64,000 nt of DNA from Bosea sp. AS-1 (GTDB lineage Bacteria > Pseudomonadota > Alphaproteobacteria > Rhizobiales > Beijerinckiaceae). Shown piece after piece: positions 25,566 through 36,960 of the stretch. Positions within the stretch are counted from its first letter, which is position 1. Every line of letters begins with the position of its first letter. Under the pieces are notes generated by a model that was given only the letters and a program-made list of their open reading frames with translations, was not told the origin of the DNA and did no database searches. The DNA lies in contig NZ_CP022372.1 in assembly GCF_002220095.1 (NCBI RefSeq), forward strand, positions 5,148,501 to 5,212,500, written 5' to 3'. Made by a program: the position numbers and the translations under genes.

Positions 25566-27395
25566 GTGATCGTACCTTTCCTCATCATGCTGCGCGAAGG
25601 CGTGGAAGCCGCGCTGATCGTCGGCATCGTCGCGAGCTATCTGGTCAGGAGCGGGCGGCGCGAATGGCTGCCGGCGCTGTGGATCGGCGTCGCCCTTGCC
25701 TGCTCCGTCAGTCTTGCGGCCGGGGCCGCGCTCGACATCGTCGCCGGCGAACTGCCGCAGCGCGGGCAGGAACTGTTCGAGGCCGTCATCGGGCTCATCG
25801 CCGCCGCGATGCTGACCTCGATGGTGTTCTGGATGCGCAAGGCTGCGCGCTCGATCAAGGGCGAACTGCAGGCCGGCGTCGACGCAGCGCTGGCCGGGGA
25901 GCATCAGGGCTTCGCACTGGTCGGGCTCGCCTTCCTCGCCGTGGTGCGCGAGGGGCTGGAATCGGTCTTCTTCCTGCTCGCCATCTTCCAGCAGAATGCC
26001 GGCTGGGCGCCTCCGCTCGGCGCCGGGCTCGGCCTCCTGCTCGCCGCCGTCATCGGCTACGCCATCTATGCGCTGGGCGTGAAACTCAACCTGCGCGTCT
26101 TCTTCCGCTGGACCGGCATCCTGATCCTGTTCGTCGCGGCCGGGCTCGTCGCCAACGCCGTGCGCTCGCTGCATGAGGCCGGGCTCTGGAACCACCTCCA
26201 GCAGAGCGTCTACGATCTCGGCACGGTGCTGCCGGCCGACAGCGCGCTGGGCGCGATCCTCTCCGGCTTCTTCGGCTACCAGGAACGGGCCGCGCTCGGC
26301 GAGGTCATCGCCTATCTCGCCTTCCTGGTCCCGATGCTCGTGCTGTTCCTCTCTGCAGGTCGAGGCGAGCAGACCCAGACGATCGCGCCCCGGACCGAAG
26401 CCCGCCGCTCGCCGCGGCTGAAGCTCGCCGGCATCGCCACGCTTGTGCTGGTCTGCGGTGGCATCGGCGCCTTCGTCTATGCCGCCGGCAACCGGCGCGC
26501 CGTCGAGCCGGGCAAGAGCGACATCGCCATCGCGATCACCGACAGGACCTGCGAGCCCGCGACGCTGACGGTTCCCGCCGGCAAGGCCAGCTTCGTCGTC
26601 AGCAATCGCGGCGAGCGCGTGCTGGAATGGGAAATTCTCGACGGTGTCATGGTGCTGGAAGAGCGCGAGAACATCGCGCCCGGCCAGTCGCGACGGCTGA
26701 CCACGCAACTCCACCCCGGCGAGTACGCCATCACCTGCGGATTGCTCAGCGCCCCGCGCGGCCGGTTGATCGTCGAGGCTACGACGGGGCAGCCGCGCCC
26801 GGCCCTGACGCTGATGGACATGATCGGCCCGGCGGCCGAATACCGCGCCTTCCTGAGCGAGCGCTCAGCAGCCTTCGCGTCCGCGCTCGATGCTTTCGAG
26901 CAGGCCAGCGGCGCCGGCGACACGGCGGCTGCCGACAAGGCCCGCCATGATGCTGCTGCCCTCCTGCCGGCCCTGCGCCCGGCAACGGCGGGCGATGCCG
27001 AGCTGGAAGGACTGTTCGGCAAGGTCGAGGCCGCCCTGACCGGCAGCGAGAGCGCACCTTCCGGCGAGCTCAAGCCGACTGCCGAGGCTTTCCGCTCGGT
27101 TTTAAGCCAGCGCACCGTCCTGCCGGACAGGATGCTGGCGGGCGCCGCCATGCTTCTCTCCATCCAGGACGGCGAGACGGTCTCGCCCGAGGCCGTCGCG
27201 GCCGCGAGCCATGTCGCGCAGCTCCTGCTGCCTCTGACGGCACGCATCGCCCCCGATCTGGCGGCGCGGACCAGGGCCGTGCTCGTCGCCCTGCCGAACG
27301 ATGCCAAGCCGGGTGGCGCGGTCCGCTCGCTGGCCGAAGACCTCTCGGCCATGCGCAAGGCGCTCGCTTTGCCCGAAGCGGAGCGCAAATCATGA
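25566..27395 (+). CDS. efeU: EfeU-type iron permease fused to a cupredoxin domain and an imelysin-like helical tail
   Basis: 609-residue fusion. Residues 1-260 are an FTR1/EfeU permease with two REGxE iron-binding motifs, R10-E14 and R128-E132, and seven helices. After a membrane segment (about 280-303), residues about 318-405 form a cupredoxin domain like the N-terminal part of EfeO (KSDIAIAITDRTCEPATLTVPAGK). Residues about 415-600 are helical and open with GPAAEYRAFLSERSAAFASALDAF, which resembles the first imelysin repeat of the EfeO-like protein at 28713 but has no HxxE. It should take up ferrous or ferric iron at low pH together with EfeB. GTG 25566 has a weak ribosome site. The stop overlaps efeB by 4 bp. 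Confidence 0.85.
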   Translation: MIVPFLIMLREGVEAALIVGIVASYLVRSGRREWLPALWIGVALACSVSLAAGAALDIVAGELPQRGQELFEAVIGLIAAAMLTSMVFWMRKAARSIKGELQAGVDAALAGEHQGFALVGLAFLAVVREGLESVFFLLAIFQQNAGWAPPLGAGLGLLLAAVIGYAIYALGVKLNLRVFFRWTGILILFVAAGLVANAVRSLHEAGLWNHLQQSVYDLGTVLPADSALGAILSGFFGYQERAALGEVIAYLAFLVPMLVLFLSAGRGEQTQTIAPRTEARRSPRLKLAGIATLVLVCGGIGAFVYAAGNRRAVEPGKSDIAIAITDRTCEPATLTVPAGKASFVVSNRGERVLEWEILDGVMVLEERENIAPGQSRRLTTQLHPGEYAITCGLLSAPRGRLIVEATTGQPRPALTLMDMIGPAAEYRAFLSERSAAFASALDAFEQASGAGDTAAADKARHDAAALLPALRPATAGDAELEGLFGKVEAALTGSESAPSGELKPTAEAFRSVLSQRTVLPDRMLAGAAMLLSIQDGETVSPEAVAAASHVAQLLLPLTARIAPDLAARTRAVLVALPNDAKPGGAVRSLAEDLSAMRKALALPEAERKS

Positions 27396-28711
27396 CCCGC
27401 ACAGGCAAGATCTTCTCACCCTCGCGGCGCTCGCTCCTGACCGGCGGCGCAGCAGCCCTCGGCGGCGCCTCGCTCGCGCGGGCAGCCAGCGAGCCGACAC
27501 AGAATCCGGCGGCGGCGCCCGAAAGCGACACGACAGCCCAGCGCCAGCCCTTCTACGGCCTCCATCAGTCCGGCATCGTCACGCCGCGTCCCGCGACCGG
27601 CCTCGTCGCAGCCTTCGACGTCACCGCGACCTCGCTCGGCGAGCTCGAACGGCTGCTGCGCCTGCTGACCGAACGCATCGCCTTCCTGACCGAGGGCGGG
27701 CCTGCCCCGACCGCCGATCCGGGCTTCCCGCCGCCGGATAGCGGGATCCTCGGCCCCGTCATCGCGCCCGACAACCTGACCGTCACCGTGGCGCTCGGCG
27801 CCTCGCTTTTCGACGAGCGTTTCGGGCTTCATCCGCTGAAGCCGAAGCGTCTGCAGCGGATGAAGCGCTTCCGCAACGACGCGCTCGATGGCGCGCTCTG
27901 CCATGGCGACCTCATCCTGCAGTTCTGCGCCAACACCGCCGACACCAACATCCACGCCCTGCGCGATATCCTGAAGAACGCGCCCGATCTCCTGCTGTTG
28001 CGCTGGAAGCAGGAGGGCACCGTCCCGGTCCTCAAGCCGAAGCAAGGCGAGCCGGCGGAGAGCGCGCGCAACCTGCTCGGCTTCCGTGACGGCACGGCCA
28101 ACCCCGATGCCGCCGACAAGGCACTGATGGACGGGCTGGTCTGGGTGCAGCCCGGTTCGGACGAGCCGGGATGGGCCGCGAACGGCAGCTATCAGGTGGT
28201 CAGGATCATCCGGAACTTCGTCGAGCGCTGGGACCGCACGCCGCTGGGCGAACAGGAAGAGATCATGGGCCGCCATAAGGCGTCCGGGGCACCGATGGGC
28301 GGCAAACGGGAATATGACGAGCCCGTCTATGCCGACGATCCCGAAGGCAAGCGCACCAGGCTCGATGCCCATATCCGGCTCGCCAACCCGCGCCGGCCCG
28401 AGACGGAAGCGAGCCGCATGCTGCGCCGGCCCTTCAACTATTCCAACGGCGTCACCCGCGCCGGGCAGCTCGACATGGGGCTGCTCTTCATCTGCTTCCA
28501 GCAGGACCTCGAGCGCAGCTTCATCACGGTGCAGAAGCGGCTCGATGGCGAACCGCTGGAGGAATACATCAAGCCCGTCGGCGGCGGCTATTTCTTCGCC
28601 CTGCCCGGCGTGCCCGATGCCGGAAGCTATCTCGGCGCCGGGCTGATCCAGGCTGCGCGCGGCATCGCGCCGGCCTCGACCTCGACTTCCCCCCGCAAGA
28701 CAGGAGACTGA
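27392..28711 (+). CDS. efeB: EfeB, periplasmic DyP-type heme peroxidase/deferrochelatase
   Basis: 439 residues with a twin-arginine export signal ([23 protein letters not shown]12-R13), so the heme-loaded protein is exported folded to the periplasm. DyP features are GFRDGTAN with catalytic Asp233 and the proximal heme His327 in [12 protein letters not shown]. EfeB oxidises ferrous iron for uptake by EfeU, and has been reported to release iron from heme. ATG 27392 overlaps the efeU stop by 4 bp, and the next gene starts 1 base after its stop, so this is a tight operon. Confidence 0.93.
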   Translation: MTRTGKIFSPSRRSLLTGGAAALGGASLARAASEPTQNPAAAPESDTTAQRQPFYGLHQSGIVTPRPATGLVAAFDVTATSLGELERLLRLLTERIAFLTEGGPAPTADPGFPPPDSGILGPVIAPDNLTVTVALGASLFDERFGLHPLKPKRLQRMKRFRNDALDGALCHGDLILQFCANTADTNIHALRDILKNAPDLLLLRWKQEGTVPVLKPKQGEPAESARNLLGFRDGTANPDAADKALMDGLVWVQPGSDEPGWAANGSYQVVRIIRNFVERWDRTPLGEQEEIMGRHKASGAPMGGKREYDEPVYADDPEGKRTRLDAHIRLANPRRPETEASRMLRRPFNYSNGVTRAGQLDMGLLFICFQQDLERSFITVQKRLDGEPLEEYIKPVGGGYFFALPGVPDAGSYLGAGLIQAARGIAPASTSTSPRKTGD

Positions 28712-28712
28712 G

Positions 28713-29537
28713 ATGAGCTTGCGTTTCGCATGGCTGGCCGGCGCCAGCCTGATCGCCGCCGTGACCGCCGGGTCGGCGCGGGCAGCCTCGCCGCTCGACC
28801 TCGTGGCCCCGGTCGCCGAATACAAGCTCTATGTCTCGCAGGGCGTCGACAAGCTGGTGAAGGACACCAAGGTCTTCACCGATGCGGTCAAGGCGGGCGA
28901 CCTCGCCAAGGCGAAGGCGCTCTACGCATCGACGCGCGTCTCCTACGAGATGATCGAGCCGGTCGCCGAATTGTTCAGCGATCTCGACGGCAAGATCGAC
29001 TCGCGCGCCGACGACCATGAGAAGAAGGAGGAGGATCCGGAGTTCACCGGCTTCCACCGCATCGAATACGGCCTCTTTGCCAAGAACAGCACGGAGGGCC
29101 TCGGCCCCTTCGCCGACAAGCTCCTCGCCGACGTCACCGAGCTGCAGGGCCGCATCAAGGGCCTCACGGTTCCTCCGGACAAGATGGTCGGCGGCGCAGC
29201 GGCGCTGATCGAGGAGGTCGCCGCAACCAAGGTCTCCGGCGAGGAGGATCGCTACAGCCATACCGATCTCTGGGACTTCCAGGCCAATGTCGACGGCGCC
29301 AAGAAGATCGTCGACCTTCTGCGGCCGCTGGTCGTCAAGGAGGACAAGGCGCTGGCCGGGAAGATCGACGCCAATTTCGCGACGGTCGACAAGACGCTGG
29401 CCACGTACAAGCTCAAGGATGGCGGCTTCGAGACCTATGACAAGCTGAGCGAGGCCGATCGCAAGGCGCTCGCCGCGATGATCACGACGCTGGCCGAGGA
29501 TCTTTCCAAGCTGCGCGGCGTGCTCGGGCTGGGCTGA
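28713..29537 (+). CDS. efeO: EfeO/EfeM-family periplasmic imelysin protein
   Basis: 274 residues with a Sec signal peptide (cleavage about SARA|AS, residues 24-25). The imelysin (peptidase M75-like) domain begins [16 protein letters not shown] and has the metal-binding HxxE as His115-Glu118 in [10 protein letters not shown]. This is the short EfeM-like form without its own cupredoxin domain, which instead sits in the permease fusion two genes upstream. It likely binds iron in the periplasm and passes it to the permease. Third gene of the efe operon. Confidence 0.92.
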   Translation: MSLRFAWLAGASLIAAVTAGSARAASPLDLVAPVAEYKLYVSQGVDKLVKDTKVFTDAVKAGDLAKAKALYASTRVSYEMIEPVAELFSDLDGKIDSRADDHEKKEEDPEFTGFHRIEYGLFAKNSTEGLGPFADKLLADVTELQGRIKGLTVPPDKMVGGAAALIEEVAATKVSGEEDRYSHTDLWDFQANVDGAKKIVDLLRPLVVKEDKALAGKIDANFATVDKTLATYKLKDGGFETYDKLSEADRKALAAMITTLAEDLSKLRGVLGLG

Positions 29538-29578
29538 CACAGAACGGTCACGCCGGCACGGCACTCGACAGGCGGGAA

Positions 29579-29604
29579 CCGATGCGCCATGGACGGCGCA
29601 TCGG
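29579..29604 (+). terminator. Candidate terminator after the efe operon
   Basis: A perfect 10-bp stem CCGATGCGCC / GGCGCATCGG with a 6-base loop lies 42 bases after efeO and 40 bases before arginase. There is no T run. It could terminate the efe transcript or be part of the arginase leader. Confidence 0.5.
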
Positions 29605-29643
29605 CGCAGAACGCCCGTCTCATCAGATCAACGGACCGCCAGC

Positions 29644-30624
29644 ATGACCGCCAATTCCACGAACGCTCCCGCTTCCCAGGGCCGGATCGCCCTGCTCGGC
29701 GCGCCGATCGAGGTCGGCGCCTCGCGCCGCGGCGCGCTGATGGGCCCCGCCGGCCTGCGGACCGCCGGCCTCGTCGGCGTGCTGGAGAGCCTCGGCTATG
29801 CGGTCGAGGACCATGGCGACATCCTGCCGCGCGACCTGACGCCGGTGGGCGGCCCCGCGCCGGAGAACGCCCGCTTCTACAACGAGATCGCGGCCTGGAT
29901 GCGTGCGCTCAGCGCCCGCGCCTACGAGCTCGCCCGCACCGGCGCCACGCCGATCTTCCTCGGCGGCGACCACAGCCTGTCGATGGGCTCGGTCAACGGC
30001 GTCGCCCGCCACTGGCAGGAGCAGGGCCGCAAGCTCTTCGTGCTCTGGCTCGACGCCCATGCCGATTTCAACATGCCGGCGATCTCGCCTTCCGGGAACA
30101 TGCACGGCATGTCCTCGGCCTTCCTCTGCGGCGAGACCGGCCTCGACGACCTACTCGGCAGCGAGCCGCGCGCCTCGATCACGCCGGCGCAGCTCAGCCT
30201 GTTCGGCATCCGCTCGGTCGATCCGCTCGAGAAGGCGGCGGTGAAGGCGCGCGGCGTCGATGTCGCCGACATGCGCGCCATCGACGAGCACGGCGTCGGC
30301 GTGCTGATCCGCCAGGTCATCGAGAAGGTGCGCGCGGCGAATGGCGTGCTTCACGTCTCCTTCGACGTCGATTTCATCGACCCGCCGCTGGCGCCGGGCG
30401 TCGGCACTACGGTGCCGGGCGGCGCCACCTATCGCGAGGCGCATCTGGTGATGGAGCTGCTGCACGATTCCGGACTGGTCCGGTCGATGGATATCGTCGA
30501 GCTCAACCCCTTCCTCGACGACCGTGGCCAGACGGCGCGGCTCGCGGTGGAGCTGGCGGGCAGCCTGTTCGGCCAGCAGATCACCGACCGCCAGACACCG
30601 TCGAACGCGATCGGCGCGGCCTGA
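29644..30624 (+). CDS. rocF: Arginase
   Basis: Mn-dependent ureohydrolase, 326 residues, that splits L-arginine into ornithine and urea. Metal ligands are visible in GGDHS (His110), DAHADFN (Asp137, His139, Asp141) and SFDVDFIDP (Asp241, Asp243). The conserved SPSGNMHGM loop favours arginase over agmatinase. The ornithine product could be used by ornithine cyclodeaminase encoded at 36961-38019, which is not in the same operon. ATG 29644 is used; an inverted repeat lies downstream before the next gene. Confidence 0.93.
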   Translation: MTANSTNAPASQGRIALLGAPIEVGASRRGALMGPAGLRTAGLVGVLESLGYAVEDHGDILPRDLTPVGGPAPENARFYNEIAAWMRALSARAYELARTGATPIFLGGDHSLSMGSVNGVARHWQEQGRKLFVLWLDAHADFNMPAISPSGNMHGMSSAFLCGETGLDDLLGSEPRASITPAQLSLFGIRSVDPLEKAAVKARGVDVADMRAIDEHGVGVLIRQVIEKVRAANGVLHVSFDVDFIDPPLAPGVGTTVPGGATYREAHLVMELLHDSGLVRSMDIVELNPFLDDRGQTARLAVELAGSLFGQQITDRQTPSNAIGAA

Positions 30625-30671
30625 GTCTCAGGTTCGCGAAAGCCGATCTTCATTCTTGCCTGAGATAGGCT

Positions 30672-30699
30672 GTTCCGCCGGCTGCGCGTCGGCGGAACG
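30672..30699. terminator. Inverted repeat between arginase and an oxidoreductase gene
   Basis: GTTCCGCCG and CGGCGGAAC form a perfect 9-bp stem with a 10-base loop, starting about 48 bases after the arginase stop. No T run follows. It may terminate rocF, or be an operator for the next gene, whose start is 11 bases away. Confidence 0.4.
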
Positions 30700-30709
30700 G
30701 AACCGGATC

Positions 30710-31855
30710 ATGAAGATCGCGCTCGTCGGCACGGGCTTCGTCGCCGACTACTACATGACGACGCTCGCGAACCACCCGGCCCTGTCGCTGGCCGGCGTCT
30801 GGGATCGCGACGCAGCGCGCCTCGAAGCCTTCCGCAGCTTCCACAACGTCCCCGCCTATACCGGGCTCGACGCGCTGCTGGCCGATCCGGCCGTCGGCAT
30901 CGTCGTCAACCTGACGACGCCGGAAAGCCATTACGAGGTCACCAGCCGGGCGCTCGCCGCCGGCAAGCATGTCTATTGCGAGAAGCCGCTCGCCCTGGAG
31001 CTGGCGCAGGCCGAGGCCTTGGTTACTCAGGCGCAGGCCGCCGGGCTGACGCTGACGACGGCTCCGGCCAACGGGCTCAGCGACGCCCATCGCCTCGTCG
31101 AGGACACCCTGCGCACAGGACGGATCGGAACGCCGCGGCTGGTCTATGCCGCGATGGAGGATGGCCCGGTCTTCCGCGACAAATGGGCAAGCTGGCGCTC
31201 GCGTTCGGGCGCGCCCTGGCCGGGGCTGCACGAATTCGAGATCGGCTGCACGCTGGAGCACGCCGGCTACGCCCTCTCCTGGCTCGTCACGCTGTTCGGC
31301 CCGGTCGAGAGCCTGACGGCCTTCTCGGCCGTGACCTTCCCGGACAAGGGGCCGGGCACGGAGCACATCGCGATGGCGCCGGATTTCTCGGTCGGCTGCC
31401 TGAATTTCCGGTCAGGCGTCGTGGCGAGATTGACGAGCGGGTTGGCCGCGCCGCGCGACCGCTCGCTGCAGATCTTTGCCGAGGAGGGCTCGCTCACCGT
31501 GCGCGACCTCTGGGACAACCGTTCCGTCATCCATGTCGAGGAGGCCGGTGCGCCACGGCCGCTGCTCGGACGGCTCTTCACCCGCGCCGAGGCGAAACTC
31601 GGCCGCGCCTTGCCCTGGAAACCGACACCAGGTCGGCGCCTGCCCTATCCGGCGCAGCCCGCAAGCAAGACCCTGCCGCATTATCCCTCGCAGATCGATT
31701 TCATGCGCGGTGTCGCCGATCAGGCTGCGGCCATCACGCGCGGCGAGCTGCCGCGCTTCTCCGGCGCGCTGGCGCTGCACATCACGGAATTGGCCTTGGC
31801 GCTGAACAACGCCCGCGACCTGCCGCAGCCCTATCGCCCGCGCTCGCGCTTCTGA
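30710..31855 (+). CDS. Gfo/Idh/MocA-family oxidoreductase
   Basis: 381-residue NAD(P)-dependent dehydrogenase. The N-terminal Rossmann motif is MKIALVGTGFVADYY, and the family signature HVYCEKPLALE carries the catalytic-region Lys. The C-terminal domain has the GLHEFEIGCTLEHAGYALSWLVTLFG helix facing the active site. Substrates in this family are mostly sugars, inositols or their amino derivatives; none can be deduced here. ATG 30710 gives a normal N-terminus. It is convergent with the next gene, the two stop codons touching. Confidence 0.85.
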   Translation: MKIALVGTGFVADYYMTTLANHPALSLAGVWDRDAARLEAFRSFHNVPAYTGLDALLADPAVGIVVNLTTPESHYEVTSRALAAGKHVYCEKPLALELAQAEALVTQAQAAGLTLTTAPANGLSDAHRLVEDTLRTGRIGTPRLVYAAMEDGPVFRDKWASWRSRSGAPWPGLHEFEIGCTLEHAGYALSWLVTLFGPVESLTAFSAVTFPDKGPGTEHIAMAPDFSVGCLNFRSGVVARLTSGLAAPRDRSLQIFAEEGSLTVRDLWDNRSVIHVEEAGAPRPLLGRLFTRAEAKLGRALPWKPTPGRRLPYPAQPASKTLPHYPSQIDFMRGVADQAAAITRGELPRFSGALALHITELALALNNARDLPQPYRPRSRF

Positions 31856-32902
31856 TCAGTTGCGGGCGACCGGCGGCTGCGCCAGCAGGCTTTCGATGAT
31901 GCGCAGCACGGCTGCGCTCTCGGAAAGCGGCATCGTCCCGCAACTCGTTTCGCCCGCCCAAACCGCCGCCATCACAGCCTCCGCCTGGAACTGCAGGCCA
32001 TTGCCCGGAAAGGCGAAGGCCTCGGTACTGCGCCCGGGCTTCGGGATGCGATCGAGGAGGCGCGCTGCGAGACCCAGCCCACGCCCATAGGCCGTCATGG
32101 CACGCCCCGGATCGGCGTCGAAGCTCAGGCGTTGCGCCTTGAGAAACGGCGCTTCGAGCGTGAGCGCCCCTTTTGTGCCCTCGATCAGGAGGCGGTTGGT
32201 GCCGTCGCGATCGAAGCCGCAGGAGAGCTCGGCCACGGCCTGCGGATAATCGAGCCGGAATTCGCTGCGCAGGTCGACGCCGCTCGCCGCCGCAAGCCAG
32301 CGCCCGCTGACCGCCTGAGGCTCTCCGAGCAGATGCAGCGTCAGCGACAGTGGATAGACGCCGAGATCGAAAGCCGCGCCACCGCCCAGAGCCGGATCGA
32401 AGAAGCGGCTGCCGGGCTCCTCTCGATGGATATAGGAGAGATCGGCCCGGATGCGCCTCACCTCTCCGATCCGCCCGGCCGCGATCCGCTCGCGCACCGC
32501 ACGGACCGCCGGCAGGAAGCGGCTCCACAGCGCCTCCATGGCAAAGACGCCGCGCTCTCGCGCCGCCTGCGCGATGGCTTCGACATCACCGCTGTTCAGC
32601 GCGATCGGCTTCTCGATCAGCACCGGCTTGCCGGCGGCGATCGCCTTCAGCGCCTGTGCGGCATGGAGATGGTTCGGCGTCGCGATATAGACCGCCTCGA
32701 CGGCGGGATCGGCGAGAAAGGCGGCTTCGTCGTCATAGGCCGTCGCACTGAGGCGGGCGGCGAAGGCTTGCGCATTGTCCTGCGAGCGCGAATGAACGGC
32801 CGCAATGTGTGCCTGCGGAAGCAGCCCAAGATCGGCAGCAAAGAGCCCGGCGATGGCGCCGGTCCCCATGATCCCCCAGCCGAATGACCGCTCCTGCGCC
32901 AC
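31856..32902 (-). CDS. Gfo/Idh/MocA-family oxidoreductase (trans-dihydrodiol/1,5-anhydrofructose type)
   Basis: 348 residues, a second member of the family but distinct from its convergent neighbour. Rossmann motif FGWGIMGTGAIAGLFAADL, signature KPVLIEKPIALNS, and the C-terminal GSRFFDPALGGGAAFDLGVYPLSL typical of the dimeric dihydrodiol dehydrogenase subgroup. Function is unknown. Its stop codon begins immediately after that of the plus-strand gene (TGATCA at 31853-31858). ggt starts upstream in the same direction with a 56-bp gap, so co-transcription is possible. Confidence 0.83.
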   Translation of the reverse strand: MAQERSFGWGIMGTGAIAGLFAADLGLLPQAHIAAVHSRSQDNAQAFAARLSATAYDDEAAFLADPAVEAVYIATPNHLHAAQALKAIAAGKPVLIEKPIALNSGDVEAIAQAARERGVFAMEALWSRFLPAVRAVRERIAAGRIGEVRRIRADLSYIHREEPGSRFFDPALGGGAAFDLGVYPLSLTLHLLGEPQAVSGRWLAAASGVDLRSEFRLDYPQAVAELSCGFDRDGTNRLLIEGTKGALTLEAPFLKAQRLSFDADPGRAMTAYGRGLGLAARLLDRIPKPGRSTEAFAFPGNGLQFQAEAVMAAVWAGETSCGTMPLSESAAVLRIIESLLAQPPVARN

Positions 32903-32958
32903 GCACCCCTCCCGTCGCTGCCGCCAGCGATAGCGGCAGCGCGTTAAAGGCGCGTTCC

Positions 32959-34566
32959 TCAGACGGCGAGCGCGATGCCGTCCTTGCGGTGGTCGGATGC
33001 GCCGAACATCACGCCGCGCGCATGGTCGACCCAGATCGCCTGGCAGCCGCCGAGCGGCTCCTCGGCCCAGACCACGTCATGGCCGCGCGCCTTGAGATCG
33101 GCCGCGACGCTTTCGGGGATCGTCGGCTCGAGGGAGAGCTTGCCGTCATAGGCGAAGCTGCGCGACGCGTCGCTCGCCTGCTGCGGGTCGAGCCCACGGT
33201 CGAGGATGCCGGAGATGAAATGGACATGACCGGTCGACTGGTACTGCCCGCCCATCACGCCGAAAGGCATCATGGCGCGGCCGTCCTTCGACAGCATGCC
33301 GGGGATGATGGTGTGGAAGGGGCGCTTGCGCGGCGCGATGGCGTTCGGATGCCCCTGGATCAGCCGGAAGCCCGAGCCGCGGTTCTGCAGCATGACGCCG
33401 GATTTCTCCGCATAGATGCCGCTGCCGAAGGCCGAGAAGATCGAGTTGATGAAGGAGATCATGTTGCCATCGCCGTCGACGACGCAGAGATAGATCGTGT
33501 CCTTGTGCAACGGCATGTCGAAGGCTTCAGGTTTCGCCGCCTTCTCCAGGCTGATCTGCGCCCGCAGCCGGCCGACGAACTGATCCGAAAGGAACGCTTC
33601 GGTATCGAAGGGGCTGACCGCCGGATCGGCCACCAGCGCGTCGCGCTGGCGATAGGCCGCCTTGCTCGCCTCGGCGAGAAGGTGGATGCGGTCGACCTGG
33701 CTGAGCTTGCCGTCCTTGAGGTCGAAGCCATCCAGGATGCGCGCGATCAGCAATGCCGCGATGCCCTGGCCGTTCGGCGGGCATTCCCAGAGGCGGTGGT
33801 CGCGGTAATCGGCGCCGATCGGATCGACATAGTCCGGCTTCGCGGTGGCGAAGTCCTCGACCGCCATCAGGCTGCCGGCCTTGTTCAGGACGGCGACCAT
33901 CTCCTCGGCCGCTTCGCCCTCGTAGAAGGCGGCGCGGCCTTTGCGAGCGATCCGGCGCAGCGTCCTGCCGAGGGCGGGATGGACCATCTTGTCGCCCGTC
34001 ACCGGCGCCTTGCCGCCGGGCAGGTAGACGGCATTGCCGAGGCCGTGCTTCTCGATGCGGCCGCGATAGCGGTTCCAGTCGAGCGCGACACGCGGCGTCA
34101 CCACGAACCCCTCTTCGGCGGCGCGGATCGCCGGGGCGAAGATCTCGTCCAGGCTCTTGCTGCCATGATCGGCGACGAGCCGGCACCAGGCGTCGATGGC
34201 GCCGGGCACCGTGACGGCATGGGGCGAATCCGGCGCGATCGCCGTCAGGCCCTGCCCGAGGAACCAGCCGAGCTCTGCCTTGGCAGGCGCGCGGCCCGAG
34301 CCGTTGATGGCGACCATCTTGCCGCCGGCAGGGGCGTAGATCGCGAAGCAGTCGCCGCCGATGCCGGTCATGTGCGGGTCGACCACCGCCTGCACCGCCA
34401 CCGCCGCGATGGCGGCATCCACGGCATTGCCGCCGGCGCGCAGGATGTCGACGGCTGCCAGCGTCGCCGCGGGATGGGAGGTCGCGGCCATGCCGCGTTC
34501 ACCGACCGCCACCGAACGGCCCGGCACCATGAAATCGCGATTACCCCAGCTCATCTCCCGCTCCAT
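32959..34566 (-). CDS. ggt: Gamma-glutamyltransferase family protein
   Basis: 535-residue N-terminal-nucleophile enzyme. The precursor should self-cleave before Thr357 in [15 protein letters not shown]; the [20 protein letters not shown] segment follows as in the family. The N-terminal half includes [30 protein letters not shown]. No signal peptide is seen, so it may be cytoplasmic, unlike classic periplasmic Ggt; it resembles the YwrD-like branch. It may hydrolyse gamma-glutamyl compounds or related amides. A LysR regulator is divergent 174 bases away and is the likely controller. Confidence 0.87.
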   Translation of the reverse strand: MEREMSWGNRDFMVPGRSVAVGERGMAATSHPAATLAAVDILRAGGNAVDAAIAAVAVQAVVDPHMTGIGGDCFAIYAPAGGKMVAINGSGRAPAKAELGWFLGQGLTAIAPDSPHAVTVPGAIDAWCRLVADHGSKSLDEIFAPAIRAAEEGFVVTPRVALDWNRYRGRIEKHGLGNAVYLPGGKAPVTGDKMVHPALGRTLRRIARKGRAAFYEGEAAEEMVAVLNKAGSLMAVEDFATAKPDYVDPIGADYRDHRLWECPPNGQGIAALLIARILDGFDLKDGKLSQVDRIHLLAEASKAAYRQRDALVADPAVSPFDTEAFLSDQFVGRLRAQISLEKAAKPEAFDMPLHKDTIYLCVVDGDGNMISFINSIFSAFGSGIYAEKSGVMLQNRGSGFRLIQGHPNAIAPRKRPFHTIIPGMLSKDGRAMMPFGVMGGQYQSTGHVHFISGILDRGLDPQQASDASRSFAYDGKLSLEPTIPESVAADLKARGHDVVWAEEPLGGCQAIWVDHARGVMFGASDHRKDGIALAV

Positions 34567-34740
34567 CCCGTTTTCGGCACCTGCGGCGCCTTTCTTTCAG
34601 CCAAGGCTTTGACGCTTCGGGCGCGCGCTGGCAATCCCGCGCCGCGCATGGCCGACATGGGGCGAAAGTGCCCGCACGGTTGCGCGACATCGACCCACGG
34701 CATCTTCTGCTGATGGCGCAGGGCGCGTAAGCTTGGGCGC

Positions 34741-35625
34741 ATGACGCTTGAACAGCTGCGCATCTTCGTCGCCGTCGCTGAACGCGAGCACCTGACGCAA
34801 GGCGCGCGGGCCCTCAACCTGACACAATCGGCGGTCAGCTCCGCGATCGCGACGCTGGAAGCACGCTACGCCACCAAATTATTCGACCGGATCGGCCGGC
34901 GCATCGCGCTCACCGAAGCCGGACGGCTCTTCCTGGCCGAAGCCCGCGCGGTGCTGGCACGGGCTGCCGCGGCGGAGGCCGTGCTCTCCGACCTTTCCGG
35001 CCTGGCGCGCGGCTCGCTCACGCTGATGGCGAGCCAGACCGTGGCGAACTACTGGCTGCCGCCGCTAATCCAGCGTTTTCGTCGCAACCACCCCGGCATC
35101 GCCGTCTCCCTCGCCATCGACAATACCGAAACGGTGAGCGCCGCCATCCGCGACGGCGCGGCCGATCTCGGCTTCATCGAGGGCGAGATCGAAGATCCGG
35201 CACTGGCCATGACCGCCGTCGCGGAGGACGAACTCGTCATCGTCGTGCCAGCCGGCCATCCCTGGGCCGAGAGCGTTCCATCCCCCAGCGAACTCAGGCG
35301 CGGCGCCTGGATCTTCCGCGAACCGGGCTCGGGCACGCGCGCCATGTTCGAGGCCGCCCTGCCCGGCCTCGGCCTCGCGGCAAGCGACCTTTCGGTCACG
35401 CTGGAGCTGCCGTCCAACGAGGCGATCTGCGCCGCGGTTGCCGCCGGTGCGGGCGCGACCGCGATCTCGCGACTCGTCGCCGCCAATGCGATCGCCGCCG
35501 GCCGCCTCGCGACTGTAGCGCTGCCGCTGCCGAAGCGCCGCTTCCTCGCGCTGCGGCACAAGGAGCGCTACCTCGCCAAGGCGGCGGCGGCCTTCCTGAC
35601 ACTGGCCAGATCCGGTTCTTCCTGA
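34741..35625 (+). CDS. LysR-family transcriptional regulator
   Basis: 294 residues. The N-terminal winged helix is [50 protein letters not shown], and the C-terminal effector-binding domain starts with [23 protein letters not shown]. The subgroup resembles CysB/CbbR-type regulators. It is divergent from the ggt-like gene, the usual arrangement for a LysR protein and its target, and it probably autoregulates from the shared 174-bp region. No clear T-N11-A palindrome was picked out there. Confidence 0.88.
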   Translation: MTLEQLRIFVAVAEREHLTQGARALNLTQSAVSSAIATLEARYATKLFDRIGRRIALTEAGRLFLAEARAVLARAAAAEAVLSDLSGLARGSLTLMASQTVANYWLPPLIQRFRRNHPGIAVSLAIDNTETVSAAIRDGAADLGFIEGEIEDPALAMTAVAEDELVIVVPAGHPWAESVPSPSELRRGAWIFREPGSGTRAMFEAALPGLGLAASDLSVTLELPSNEAICAAVAAGAGATAISRLVAANAIAAGRLATVALPLPKRRFLALRHKERYLAKAAAAFLTLARSGSS

Positions 35626-35683
35626 GCCTTCGGCGCGAGGGTTCCCAGCCTCGCACTCATCGCGCCGGTTGACATCGATGATA

Positions 35684-35698
35684 TGTTATAATGTAACA
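35684..35698. promoter_or_regulatory. Probable Zur box before the CobW gene
   Basis: TGTTATAATGTAACA is an inverted repeat differing by one base from the TGTTATAATATAACA-type operator used by the zinc repressor Zur in Proteobacteria. It sits 31-45 bases upstream of the CobW-GTPase start in an AT-rich patch, 9 bases after a TTGACA that may be the -35 box, so Zur binding would block the promoter when zinc is plentiful. Confidence 0.75.
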
Positions 35699-35728
35699 AA
35701 TTATCTTTCACCAAACCGGACCTCTCCG

Positions 35729-36958
<1,230 letters not shown>

Positions 36959-36960
36959 AG

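Noticed and set aside
35669..35728. TTG start at 35669 for the CobW gene
   Set aside because: This would place the probable Zur box and promoter within the coding region; ATG 35729 gives the normal family N-terminus.
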